Source: Parietaria judaica (lineage: Eukaryota > Streptophyta > Magnoliopsida > Rosales > Urticaceae). Taken from it: DNA of 64,000 nt. The notes under the pieces are model-generated. The model did no database searches. It was not told the origin of the DNA and saw nothing but the letters and a program-made list of their open reading frames with translations. Shown here one piece after another: positions 24,420 through 36,415 of the stretch. The stretch's first letter is position 1; each line of letters starts with the position of its first letter. The position numbers and the translations under genes were made by a program. The DNA lies in NCBI GenBank assembly GCA_954871525.1, contig OX940869.1, positions 27,122,001-27,186,000 on the forward strand, read 5' to 3'.

Positions 24420-24503
24420 TTAGAAGATCATGATCTTGTGGCGGAAGAAGCTCGTCAGCAACCTCGCCGGCGTCTCTAACGGTGATATACAAAATCCCAT
24501 CAT
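24420..24503 (-). CDS. Leader uORF of HB-1 (27-residue peptide)
   Basis: On the minus strand, tandem ATG codons at 24503 open a 27-codon frame ending TAA at 24420-24422, 154 nt before the HB-1 ATG. The peptide begins MMGFCISPLETPARLL and ends FFRHKIMIF. I found no other ATG between the TATA box (24786) and the main start except one inside this frame, so scanning ribosomes must meet it first. Arabidopsis ATHB-1 is known to carry a conserved peptide uORF (CPuORF33) that represses its translation. Position and size fit, but I could not align the peptide to the Arabidopsis one here. Too short for standard gene callers. Confidence 0.7.
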   Translation of the reverse strand: MMGFCISPLETPARLLTSFFRHKIMIF

Positions 24504-24778
24504 GCCACGGTTCTCTCGACCCAGCTCCGTCGCTCGATTCCGGCGATACGTTTAATTAACTGGGAAGAACTGACTCGAGAGAAGAGGATCGTGGAGACCG
24601 GGTACGTAGTCTTACGACTGTGTGTCTAGTGGTTTTCCGACGAAGGGTTTTCCGGTGGAGGGAGTGGTGGCTCGCCGGGGAGGGCAAAAGCGTAAAAGAG
24701 GGGGGTTTGGAGGGTTTTTGTGAAGCGAATGAGGAGGGTGTTTTGCGCAGCTAAAGTGTAACGAGGTGGGTCGAGTGG

Positions 24779-24786
24779 CTTTTATA
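24779..24786 (-). promoter_or_regulatory. TATA box of HB-1
   Basis: The minus strand reads TATAAAAG after a C-rich stretch, about 280 nt upstream of the uORF ATG and 515 nt upstream of the HB-1 ATG. A pyrimidine-rich leader follows, so transcription probably starts near 24750. Confidence 0.55.
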
Positions 24787-25600
24787 GGGGGGTTTGCGAT
24801 GTGAAATCTCGGTTTTGCCCTTTCGAGTTGGGTTTGTTTTGACTTTTTAGAGTGGTGAGTTTGGTAAATTTGACTCGTCAATCAATGTAATGGACACGGC
24901 TCTACCATTATTTATTTTTTCTTTTCTTTTCTCTAGATGTTAATAACTTTGTTTGTAACTTTGTATAGTAAATGAGATTCTTTTAGCAATATTATTATTT
25001 GGGTTAGAAACTATCAATATATTTTTAAAGAATATAATTATATATTTTTTTTGTAAATTTCTTTAATGATGTAAAAAGTTTGCCATAAGTAATTATGTTT
25101 TTTTGTGTGGCATAAGTACTTAACCTTAGGCTAACTGGAGTTGAATACTTATGCCGCAATTAACCCTATAAAGTTTTATGTAACTATGTATGATTTAACC
25201 ATGTTTGCTTTTGACCACGTGGCAATAGATAAACGTACAGTTTCTTAATTTTTGTATTGTAGAACACATTTTTGCCTATATGCAAGAATTTATCGTTCGT
25301 TGTCATGAACTCTGTGATATTCTTGTAGTTCATGTGGTCAAAAAGGGCAAAACTATAATCAAATTATATGTTGCCACATGAAACTTCATGTTAGGGAGTT
25401 AATGAAAAACTTAATTACTCATACAAAGTTTTTAATATAATTAAGAACTTTTTCCACAAAAAATATTGGGAATATAAGTTTATAATTCTACTTTTTGCAA
25501 CATTTGTCGCAAATATCTATTTTTTACAAAAATAAAAATAAAATTAATAGCGACATAAATATTTAATATTTTAATTTTACGGTGACATAAGGAAATTGTA

Positions 25601-25708
25601 CGAAATACTCATTTTGTGTCAAACCTTTTAAAAAACTACCCATTATGTGTAAAAAACTACCCATAATGGATAGTTTTTTAAAAGGTTTGCAAAAAATGGG
25701 TATTTTGT
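25601..25708. repeat. Foldback MITE-like element, copy 1
   Basis: The arms are near-complementary: ACCTTTTAAAAAACTACCC (25623-25641) pairs with the block around 25669-25686, and flanking ATTTTGTG/AAAATGGG segments extend the stem. A homologous foldback lies at 29791-29902. No coding capacity. Confidence 0.6.
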
Positions 25709-25813
25709 AATTAACCCTAAAATCAATATTTTTTAATCAGAGTCAAAGTTTTCAATGCGTATCGTTTTGCTTCCCTCCTAATTTTTTGTCAACCTTTTCA
25801 ATCAATTTAACAT

Positions 25814-25888
25814 AATTAATTTTATGTGCTGTTAAATGTTAGATAACCTTCTCCAATTAATTTTATGTGCTGTTAAATGTTAGATAAC
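25814..25888. repeat. Two-copy tandem repeat
   Basis: The unit TTTTATGTGCTGTTAAATG plus flanks (about 34 bp) occurs twice, starting near 25814 and 25855, with only a few bases between. Confidence 0.75.
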
Positions 25889-27891
25889 ATTTTCTTTTGT
25901 CTTACTAACGAGACTCGAACACGAAGTGAATGATATTTAGAGAAGTAAAATCGTGAATTTTGAAAAGTTTAACCTAATTTTTTTTTGAAATTATACTATC
26001 AAAAAGTTGTACCAAACAGTGTCATTAAGTAATCCCGTATTAACCCTTGTGTAAAATAGTTAGTTTAGACTTTAGACTTTAGAGTATAGACCACGTCAAA
26101 ATTAAGCAACGCATATAAAAGGGTTAAAAAATGATAATATTTCCATGTAATCTAAAGTATTTTATTTGGCAAACGATTAAAATAATTTGATGAGCTGGGT
26201 TGGACTTGGACATGAGATGTGGGTGACCAGGTAAGAATCAGATGGAATCACAGCCGTTGAACTTGAGCGTGGACCATGGATTGATGATGATCATCACCAT
26301 AGAATTTGATAATGTATTTCTGTGGCTAAAACTGGCTCTGCCAGAGTGGTAATTTGGTTCCATACTTGGTGGTCGGACTCATCTCAGATCTAATCCACTT
26401 CCCTCCCTTCTGATCAACGGTCCTGATTCCACCACATCCACTTATATTCAAAATGTAGATATATTGATGGAAAAAGTAGTGTAGTTTGTTAGGGCAACAT
26501 GCCCAACATATCATATGCAGAGATGTCAACTCATGGTAATGATAAATAATTATTAATTATAAACCTGCATATTATTATTATCAATAATTATTAATTACGA
26601 CTGTTATTCACTAGTACGTGTGTTTTTCACCAAACCCAATTATTTTTTGTAGCTGTCTTTTGGCACTGCTAGGCTGAACATTATAACATATTTATATATC
26701 TTAAAAAAAAAAACCCCTTCAGCTTAGGGAATTAGAAACAATAAGTTTACTGAATCAAATGATTCGATTTACCGGTTGGTAACAAATTCATCGACAAATA
26801 ATTCATAATAATTTAGTATATTATTATAGTTACTTATCGACGGTTGTCAACGTTTATATCGACGAATGTTTATATATATTATAAAAATAATATACATATA
26901 GAGTCCAAGAATATAATATCTATTCATTAGCTCTAAACATACACAAACATACGTAATCAACTTGAATAATTAGATATGATTTAGAAATCTTTGAGTCGCC
27001 AAATCCACGCCCAGATCTGGCCTGAATCGCACCGGCAAACACTTTTAGCTCCGATCTTTTTGTCAAAAAGAAGTCTAAATCTTTAAGAAAACTAGCATAG
27101 GGATATTCATCATAAACGTGAAAGGGCTAATGACCTAAGAGTGGGTTTGGGCCCAATAAAATTAATTTGTATGTCTATAGTGTTGCCCTAGATTTGGCGT
27201 TACACTATTCATCCTTCCATTTATTTTCTTTATTTATATTTTAATCCTTTAAGAGTTCTTTATTTATACAATGGACTATATTTTAAAAAATTATTTAATA
27301 TTTGATCCAAAAAATATTTATATAAATTAGTTTAAGTGTTTATTTTATTTAAATTCATTATTTTCAATAACTTAAAACGCTAAAACATTTAAATCCATTG
27401 TTTTTAAGTGTAATTTTTAATGAAATAAAAAAATTAAGTAATGAAAAAACAAAAAGACGAAAAAAAGACGTTAATATGTGTACTCGTATTTTAAATTAAT
27501 TTATAAAATGTTTGTTTATTATTACAAGTATGAATGAGTGGTATAATTCTAAAGTTGTAAATAAATATAAGGGTATGAAGATAAATAAAAGAGGAATTAT
27601 ATAAAAAGAATATTTCATTTGGTGTTAAAAATAGAGTTCGGGTGGAGATGAAGTAGTGTTTGATGTGACATTCACTACAAAATGGAGTAGAAAATTGGGG
27701 ATTTGGGTGGAGATGGTCTAAGCAATCATAAAATAATAATAATAAAAAATTAGCCTCCTCTCTCCCTCTCTCTAGCCGCGCCGATGCCGATTTTTATTGT
27801 ATGAGTCACTGTTTATGTGTCATTCTTAAAGAAGAAAAAAAATCTCAATAAAGGTGAAAAGATGAGAGAGAAATCATAAAAATATAGATAA

Positions 27892-28664
27892 TGTTAATGC
27901 CGAAAAATGGATCAACACTTAAAGCGGCCCAAGTCTTGATTTTGGGCCGGGCCCGATGACCACTTGATGGTCAAAGTGGGTCTTGAAGCTTGATTCGTCG
28001 TTCTTGATAGGCCGGAAATATCTTCCCGGAACTCCGTCTCCGTATACTTTGCTGAAAGAATGAAATAAACGTGAACTTAAAGGGGAACGGAGGGGGTGCC
28101 TCTGTATCCACATCCGACGCTCAACATTAGTCGGGTATTTAAGTCGGGATATTTAAGAGAATGGAAAACAGAGGTTTTATCGCTTTAGAGAGCGCTTTTA
28201 GAGTTGTTTTGAGTCAATCTGAGTTTGATTTGGACTTTCCGTTTTGATTGAAATGAGCTTCTATTTATAGAAGGGTGCAATGACCTCTTAGTAATTAATA
28301 ATTACTTTGTTAGGCCCCTGAGCAATTATGATATTGCTTGCGCGGTGCGCGGTGCTCGGTGCGGTGCGCGGTGCCTTTAATAATTAACTTAAAGATTATT
28401 TTGTGGCGAAAGTAACTGGACTTTTACTGACTTAATTCGGGCCGAGTCCAGTTGACTTTTCAGGCCGAGTCATGTTGACTTTTTAGGTTTACTTTCTGTT
28501 GACTTTTCAGGTTGACTTTCTGTTGACTTTTTTGACCGGGTCTCGCTGACCTTTTTTGGCGGGCCCGGGTCATCTTTGCGGACATTTTTAGTCTTTTAAG
28601 CCTTTTGGGCAGGTTTTTTGGGCTGGGCCTTAATTTTTCTAAGCTTCGAAAAATACCCATAACA
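27892..28664 (-). mobile_element. Solo LTR S2, same family as S1
   Basis: 773 bp, plus-strand ends TGTTAATGCC and CCCATAACA, flanked by a perfect 5-bp duplication GATAA (27887-27891 and 28665-28669). Read on the minus strand it starts TGTTATGGGTA like S1, has a TATA box TATAAATAG (28269-28261) and, downstream, the block GTTGAGCGTCGGA shared with S1. A GCGGTGC minisatellite (about 28335-28375) and a run of TTGACY boxes lie in its U3 part. No internal retroelement domain adjoins it. Confidence 0.88.
28452..28536. promoter_or_regulatory. W-box cluster in solo LTR S2
   Basis: Six TTGAC cores, all followed by T or C, occur in 85 bp (starting 28452, 28475, 28499, 28512, 28523, 28532), about 190-270 bp upstream of the LTR TATA box on the minus strand. 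TTGACY is the WRKY-factor site. Sites are on the strand opposite to LTR transcription, which WRKY factors tolerate. Stress or pathogen induction is inference. Confidence 0.6.
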
Positions 28665-29790
28665 GATAATGTGACTCACATTAAAGAAACTTTGAAAACA
28701 CTATTATCTGGTGTTTTTTGTTTACTTTGTAAAAAATAAAATGAATATGAACAAATATATATTATATTTTTATTTTATACTTTTATAAAGGAAAAAATAT
28801 ATATTTTTGAAGATGTAAAAAACACTACCCAAATAAATATAAGGGTATGAAAATAAATAAGATAAAATTAAACATAAAATGAATATTTCAATTTTGTGTT
28901 AAAAATAAAGTAGAATGAATATTTATTACAGTATTGAACATATTTAAATGGCAAAATAACACAATTATAATGGCGAATTGGCGATCGATGACACCCACTT
29001 TGCTAATCATTTTTTTTTCTTGGTATCTATTTATGGTCATGCCATATCAAAATATTAGATATTGTATTAGGAGAACTAATTACGAGATTGAACAAGTGCA
29101 CATAAATAGAAAGACCTTTTTAAGACCAATTAAATGAACTTGATGTATTAATGATGACAATTAAACTGTAACATCCAAGTCCAACGCATGTAGACATATT
29201 AACAAGTTCTATGTCTTCAATATACATCCCTATTGATTGTTTTTAGTCAAAGAATTGTGTCGTTATTGTATTTGATTCTTCTTTAATCTTTAACACTGTA
29301 AATCTTGGAATAATAAAGAGGGATATTAGCCCTATATATATGTTTGAAAATTAATATAAAAATACTCACTCTTTATTTTAACCGAAAAAATACTAATTCT
29401 TTCAAATTATATATAAGACAAGTATTTTTTTTTGGGGTTTCTTCGGTACATATATTATATATAAATATTAGTATTTTATCTGGCTGAAATGAAATATAAG
29501 TATTTAACGTTAATTTTGAAAAAAAATTAGTATTGATGCCGCGGATATCCAAAACTAAATAATTAGATTGTATATATCATGTATTTTGTATAAGAAGATG
29601 TTAAAACTGTGCACAGAATGTTACCAACTTCTTTGCGGTTTATTATTTTCAATTTTATAAATTATATCGATTTAGATTTAACATAAACTACAAATGTGTC
29701 ACAAATGTGTCACTAGATTCTTATAGATTGTAAGTCTTTTTGCCACAAATATCCCTATATATATATATATATTTTGTTGTTGAGGAAATT

Positions 29791-29902
29791 GTATGAAATA
29801 TATATTTTGTGTCAAACGTTTAAAAAACTACCTATTGTGTGTGTTAAAAACTACACATAATAGGTAGTTTTTAAAAAGATTTGCACAAAATGAGTATTTC
29901 GT
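29791..29902. repeat. Foldback MITE-like element, copy 2
   Basis: Homologous to 25601-25708: same opening (GGAAATTGTA-like), same self-complementary AAAAACTACCTATT...AATAGGTAGTTTTT stem, similar tail. Two copies show it is a repeat family and not a chance hairpin. Confidence 0.6.
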
Positions 29903-30044
29903 TAATGAACCTTTTTTATGTTCTAATTATTTGTATAAACACTTTAGAGGTAGATATTAGTTAGCGACTACCGTAATTAATATGTATGACGTTTGCTTCC
30001 AAGTTGCAATATACAGTGCTATTTATATATGTAATGTCTATATA

Positions 30045-30362
30045 TAATTACGGTAAAAATATCTAAATATTGACTAATTGCGCACATGCCAAAAATTCAA
30101 AGTCAATATATATAAAGCGACACATTTTTCTATTTAATTTTTTGACTGACTTTGTTCAACGTTTTTAACATAGTACTCTCAAATCATACTAAAGATACCC
30201 AGTTATCTAATTTCTCATTTGAATTCAACGAAAACATTGAAGAAAAAAATGTGTCGCGTCATATTTGTTGAGTTTAAATATTTTTATCGTTATTTTTCAC
30301 CTAAGACCCTTACCGTCTTAATTTATCAAAGCGTAAGTATTTTTTCTGCAATTATCCCTAAT
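30045..30362. repeat. MITE-like element with inverted arms
   Basis: Ends TAATTACGGTAAAAATA and ...CTGCAATTATCCCTA are roughly inverted. Internally a perfect 13-bp inverted pair GCGACACATTTTT lies at 30117-30129 and 30245-30257. No coding capacity. Exact ends and TSD not determined. Confidence 0.4.
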
Positions 30363-32569
30363 GTATAGTCGAGTGAAAATATATGTCGATAAATATATAT
30401 AAATCCCATCTCCACTTACCAAGATCGCTGCAGATTAATAGTGTTGCCCGTAAAATCATATTGATTACTAGTTGACAATCGATCGACAACTATTTTTGGA
30501 TGATCAATTATATATGGAACTTTATAAGGGCATGATTTTGCATACGTATGTCTATATTATATTATGGTATATAGGAGGCATACACATGAAGGCAGACAAG
30601 ATTATGTACGCCCACATGGATGAATTTCAATAAAATATTATTATGAAGGAATGCAAGTAATGATATTTAACTTATTATATTATGATATTATTATGAGGGA
30701 ACTTGAAGAAATCAAAAGTTGAAAAAAAATCAAATATAGTTTTTTTTTTATTGTTCATATTGTGATGATTTTTTTTTTGGTAAGTTGTCGGACTCGATAT
30801 ATACACCTCAAAGAATAAACATGTTCAAAATGGCCTCAGATTGTTAAGAAAATACCAATGAAAAACAAAATCAATGAAAGCTATGTATAATATAAGTGGA
30901 AGTGAGAATTCTTGTGATTCTTTTACCTTGTGAGAAATATGTTTATTTGTCGCATGTAATTTTTTTTTTACTATGTGCATGGTTATATTTTTTTTCTTCT
31001 CAATGTTCTCTCTCTCTCTACTCAGAGTACAAACACTACAAAAATCGACTTACACTTATTATCTCGAAAGTTAGAGATACATCAAATACTTGCGAAATTT
31101 CTAAAATATCATTTGCTAGTTACAGTTTTAGCAACTCAGCAATCAATAAAAATGCAAGTTGGATAATATATAAGATCTTTGAAAAATCTATCTCCCCTCA
31201 ATATATTTTCAAGAGTTTATTCATTATGCATTTTCCATTTCTTCCTTGGTAGATGCACTTGGCCATCGTGGGACCCAAGGAATCAAGCTTCAATTTTTTA
31301 TTTTTTTTTTAATGGGAGAAAAAGCAATTCACGAGCAATACTTTCTCTTTCAACTCTTCTCTCATACATAAAATTGAGTCTTCTTTTTCCACTTAGAATT
31401 GTCGATTTTGGAGAAAGAATGCTTTTGCAACATATGTACTTTGTTTGATCATTCCCATTATTCTAATTTTTTTTTTGGCTATTATAATTCAATTTTAATT
31501 TCACAAAAAAAAAAAAAAAGAAGAAGAAGCTATGGCTGCATTTTGGACTAATTTGATAAACAAAAATTAAAGCTAGATCAAGGCATGTGATGTATGAACT
31601 AGAATAGTTGCATATGATTAGATTAAAATGGAAGAATAGATCTAAAAAAAGCTATATACGATACAAAAATGTATTGTTAATAAGGAAATATAGAAAACTT
31701 TGATTAAAACAGAAACTATTATAGGGAATAAGAGATACATCCACTTTCCATGTGTTGGCCAGTTGTCCACCAATGCCTTGCAGTGTAGGAATATTTCTTA
31801 TCACCCAATATAATATTTCTAGCAAAATTAAAGTTGAAAAGAATCACATAATTTTAGGATTATAATAAATAGTTCCAAGTTCCAACTAAGAAGAAAATGT
31901 GGTTCCCTTCTTCCTAGAAGATAACAAAATTACCACCTTGTAGTTTGTTTACAAAATTGTAGGTTCATAACTATAATTTTTTAGGCAATAGGACTAGTGG
32001 CTATATGACAAACAAAGTAGAGCTTCTTTTTCTCTCTAAAAAAAGTAAGGCTTCTTTTGTTTCTTTTTATATATATATATATATTAAGATACATTTTTTT
32101 ATACCCTCCATTTTTAATATACCACCTATTTTTAAAATATACCATCAATTTTAATCAATTGTCATAAAAGAAATTAAAATTAAAACTAAAATCCCTAATC
32201 TTTTTTCTTTCCGGGGTACCGTATTTCTTACTTCCTTTATGTGAAACTATTTTTTCACTCGTTGTCATCATCAACTTCAGACTTCACTAGTGCCCTCAGC
32301 TCTTTCCTTCACTGATTCATAGTTCGATGTTATTGTTCTCCAAAATATATGACTTTATATTTTATTTTGACGTATATTTTGGCTTTTTAGGTTATAGAGA
32401 ATAAAAATAAAACTACATGGTATATATAAAAAAATCATAAGACTACGAATAAGAAACAATCTTGGGTTATAGAAAATGAAAATGGCCATAATTATAAAAA
32501 TAAAAATAAAATACAATTAAAATGTATATTTTAGTTGTTTATCATAATAGATAGTATATTTTCGCAAAG

Positions 32570-33034
32570 GGGTAATTATGGTGAAAGTTTTTAAAGTGTA
32601 TTTATGTTTGTGTGATTGGTTTAATCTTATGTGTCTGTGTTTATATTAAATACGAGTAACATTGTGTTTAAAATTTCTCATAATAATAAGACTTTTATCA
32701 ACAAATATAGCTTATACAAGCACATTAAGATATCAATTGATGTTTTGACTAACTTTTGTGTTATTCCATGTATTTGAAATTCAAGTAATTATCACTAATC
32801 AAGTAAAAAATATATAAATTAAAAAAATTAAAAAATGTTTTTTTTTTATTTTAAAAAGGTTGGGTATTTTTGCCGCTAACGGCCACATGAGGGATGTTAA
32901 CGGAAAAATTAACGTTTTTATGCCAGAGTCACAGTCAACGCAGGTTGGGTATTTTTGCCGCCAATTTTAAAGGTTGGGTACACGGGGGGAAGTTTGACCA
33001 AATGTTGGGTATATTTGCCGTAATTATCCCTAAT
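32570..33034. repeat. MITE-like element, GCCGTAATTA ends
   Basis: Starts near GGGGTAATTATGGTGAAA and ends TTTGCCGTAATTATCCCT, approximately inverted. The phrase GGGTATTTTTGCCGC recurs inside. The same terminal phrase ends the repeats near 25180 and 30360, suggesting a common non-autonomous family. Boundaries are by eye only. Confidence 0.4.
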
Positions 33035-33337
33035 TAGAATAGGAGGGGTATAATTGTCCACAAACCAATTAATTTGTAGACTTAATTACTATTTATATGT
33101 TTCGGCTTTTCTTTTAAAAATTTTGATCTAAATGACATTGGTCGTTAACCCTAATATATATTTTACAATTGGAAACTTATTTGGTGATGATATTTAAGTA
33201 TTTTTTATGTATTTTGTTTAATGTAACTCTAAATTTTGTAAATTTATGACTGACATTTTGTAGTGCTTGTAGCACAACAGAAAAGTGTGAGAATGATAGT
33301 TGTAACCAACGGAACTCTAATCGGCTCTACTGGCGTT

Positions 33338-33368
33338 GTGACAGTAAACTCATATAGTTTACTGTCAC
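33338..33368. repeat. Perfect 13-bp hairpin
   Basis: GTGACAGTAAACT (33338-33350), loop CATAT, then the exact complement AGTTTACTGTCAC (33356-33368). It stands alone in AT-rich DNA with no ORF nearby. Function unknown. Confidence 0.7.
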
Positions 33369-34686
33369 GCTCAGAAAATTTGTTTCAATTTCTTTGTATA
33401 CTCCAGATTTAGAAACTTTTTTTTGCCAATAAAGAATACTATACGTTGGACAATTAAGGGAATATATCTGCTTCTGTAAAAGTTCTCACAATATGATTCG
33501 ATGCAATTAATTTTTACACTTCTATCATAACACGAGTTATTTTAAAGATATAAAAAAGTGAAAATTCTAAATTGCAACAAAGCATATATATGCATTGAGA
33601 ATAATTTTAATATTTTCTAAAAAAAAAAAGGTAATGATGCATGTTCGCTGATAAGCACCGACGACTCAACAAAAAGAAAACCTAATACATTTAATCTAAT
33701 ATTACTTGTAGCAACTTAATTAAAGTAATTAAAAATATAAGTTAAGACCTTAAAAGGCCTAGCCTCTAAGCTCAAAAGATTAATTTAAAGGTGTCATCTA
33801 AACTTTTTAAATTGAACTCTTATGACCATTTCAAAAAATGAACTTTGAGACCTTTTTTTTTAAGCATGGATTTTAAACCTATTAAAAGTAAACAAATAGT
33901 ACTTAAAAGTTTAAACCTTTTGAAAACATTTATATTTACGAGCAGGGGCGGAGCTACGTAGGGACGAGTGTATGCTCGGCCACTACCTGACAAATGTGTA
34001 AATTTTTTTACAAAAAAATATTTTAAAAAATAAATGCGTTCAGTAAAAGCGTAATGAATTAGAGTGACAAATATAGGACAAAAATGTTGCGTAGCTTGCT
34101 GTTTTAGAACTTTTACTCGAGGTGACTTCACTTCAGAGAGCTCCGTCCTCGAATCTCAGAAGCTCCATACTTTTTTTTTTTTAAAATAAAACTTTATTTA
34201 ACGTGCATATTTTTGCTACGCATTCAGCCTAACAAGTGTATACTATTTCTTTTCAACTGAACATATTATTATTCTCAAATATGATATTCTATGAAAAACA
34301 TTCTATATTTATACATTATTAGCTATTTTAGTTGAATATTAAGATAATTATATTAATTAAAATCATATCTTTTTAATATATGTGAATTAATTATTTTTAG
34401 TCACACTTTTTGAAATTTATTAATTAATTAATTAATTTTTTTATTTTATTTTATGATACGATATATTTCTTTATTTTTTATAGTTTGTCACTCCCAACTT
34501 GAATTTTTAAATCGCTTGGTTCATTTAATTTTTTTATTTAATTGTGTGTCATCTGGAACTCGAAGTGTGGCTACAACACTAATATGACTGTTGTTATTTA
34601 TGTACTTACAAATACATAGATAATAATTTTTTTAAAGCTCTTAGAAATTTACGTTAGACACCACGTGAACTTAAATCATGGCTACG

Positions 34687-34754
<68 letters not shown>

Positions 34755-35923
34755 CCACTAAGAACTCCGATCGACGATATTAACGATGATTTCGCAAGCC
34801 ATAACTATATATACCTCTCAAATTAAATACGAGCCTTTACAATTTTTTGTTTCATTTTTATTAATCGTCTTGATTGATTTTATTTTTTGAAGATGATATA
34901 TAATATAGTCTTTAACAAAAATAAAACACTCGAGAAGCAGCATCATTCTCTCTTTCTGTGATATATATCCCTCGTTGTGATAGAGTTCCGTGTGTGGTTG
35001 CTTTTACTGTTTAAATTCCTTCGCAACTAAGGCAAAGGGATCAAATAGTACTAGTGTAGTATCTTTTGACTATATAGAATTGGATGTTGGATCCATCTCC
35101 ATTTGCTTTCATTTTGTCCTTGCTAAGGAAAAACAAAAGTTGGGATGAGAAGGAATTGACGATATCAATGGCTGATTAGTGGCAGAAGTACTAAAATTTG
35201 TTTTAAAATGAGGCGAGGTTGGCAAAGTACATAAATCAAATTTTTTTTAGTGGATCACTAGACCTCATCCATTATATATTTATTTTTCATTTTATGATTT
35301 ACATCAGTGATGACGTGAACAACAAATAAAATAAATATACTCAAACAATCAAACCCGCGAACATCAAAATAAACATGGATGTAAACACAGATTCTCGGAA
35401 CATCACAATGCAAAATTTTATTTTCCTTCCCACTTACTCTCTTGAATTCTCAGTTCATCTTTTCAATTGCATCGCGACTTGCGTTGTTGACATCACCATT
35501 AACGAAAACAGAAAAAAAAATTAACGGGAAGGTGGATGAGTTCTACTAATCCGTATCTAAAGTGTACTTGAGTACTTTTATCATAGTATTTTATAAAAAT
35601 TGATTTCATACCGTCCCAACTCTAAACAATTTAAGTACTTTTATTGCTAATAATTATACGTATGATATATTTTGACGGTATAGATATGGGAAAAAGGAGC
35701 ACCTGAGAAGGAACAATTATGCTTTTGATAGAAGTGTTACGTGTGAGTTTTGCGTCTTGGGTTGATAAAGATGATAATAAAGTTGAAGAAGCATAAGGTA
35801 GTGCTTTCTTTCTTCTCTTTTCAATCTGATTTTAATTCTTTTAAAGCAAAATGCAACGAATATGGCACGACTTCTTGTCACATTCTTTTTTATTTTTTTA
35901 TTTATCATTTTAATGTCCCCATC
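33369..35923. other. Gene-free AT-rich region
   Basis: Nothing coding is supported. It contains a possible hAT-derived fragment at about 33952-34152 (GGGGCGGAGCTAC at one end, GAGCTCCGTCCTCG at the other, no clear TSD) and a long (TA)n tract at 34688-34753. Confidence 0.45.
34688..34753. repeat. Long (TA)n microsatellite
   Basis: About 66 bp of uninterrupted alternating AT. Confidence 0.95.
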
Positions 35924-35931
35924 TTTCCAAC

Positions 35932-36415
35932 CAAAGTTCAACTAGCCGAATTTGCCGATAAATCGCTTGCCGTTTTCGACGGATTTATCGTTTGCTTGCC
36001 GATTAATCGACGGAAAACTAATAAACACTGTAGATTATCGTTACCAACACTTATCGAGGATTATCGATGGATTATTGACACTTATCGAGGATTATCGATG
36101 AAAAATCACTAAAATATTTTTAAGAATATATTTATTAAGTTTAAATTTTTTAAAAATGCCAAAAATAAAATCATTTCATACTCAAACATAGATAATAAAA
36201 TATAGTCTCACTCTCACATATGTAAATACTTGAATAAAATCATCAAAAAGTGAAAAATTTCTTGTAAAGTACCATATTTTCATTATTTTTCAAGATGTTT
36301 GCCGATTTTCGACAAAAATCATGGAAAAGTACTGGCATGGCCGTCCTGCCGATAACTACCGGCAAGACGGATAATCGAAGATTATCGAAGATAATCGTGA
36401 AAATGTCGAACCTTG
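35932..36415. mobile_element. Non-autonomous hAT element B, copy 3 (short)
   Basis: 484 bp; ends CAAAGTTCAAC and ...GTCGAACCTTG (inverted CAAGGTTCGAC), flanked by perfect 8-bp duplications TTTCCAAC (35924-35931 and 36416-36423). Inner sequence repeats TTATCGAGGATTATCGATGG and GATAATCG motifs like copies 1 and 2 but lacks their middle, so it is an internally deleted derivative. Confidence 0.88.

Larger units (their letters stand above)
24787..27886. other. AT-rich intergenic region upstream of HB-1
   Basis: No coding region supported. It begins with the HB-1 promoter and then holds scattered repeat debris: a MITE-like piece near 25080-25180 ending GCCGCAATTAACCCTA, a foldback element (25601-25708), a short tandem repeat (25814-25888) and an imperfect inverted repeat near 26240/26430. 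Short ORFs here are chance. Confidence 0.5.
28670..33337. other. Gene-free AT-rich region
   Basis: No exon, RNA gene or transposase fragment recognised. Contents that can be supported are MITE-like repeats at 29791-29902, 30045-30362 and 32570-33034. The longest reading frames (around 30900-31450) are AT-driven and resemble nothing known to me. Confidence 0.5.

Noticed and set aside
28335..28375. GCGGTGC repeats as a separate satellite
   Set aside because: Short and confined to the solo LTR S2, so treated as part of that element.
30896..31448. Overlapping ORFs of about 90-120 codons
   Set aside because: AT-driven composition, no motif, no plausible exon borders.
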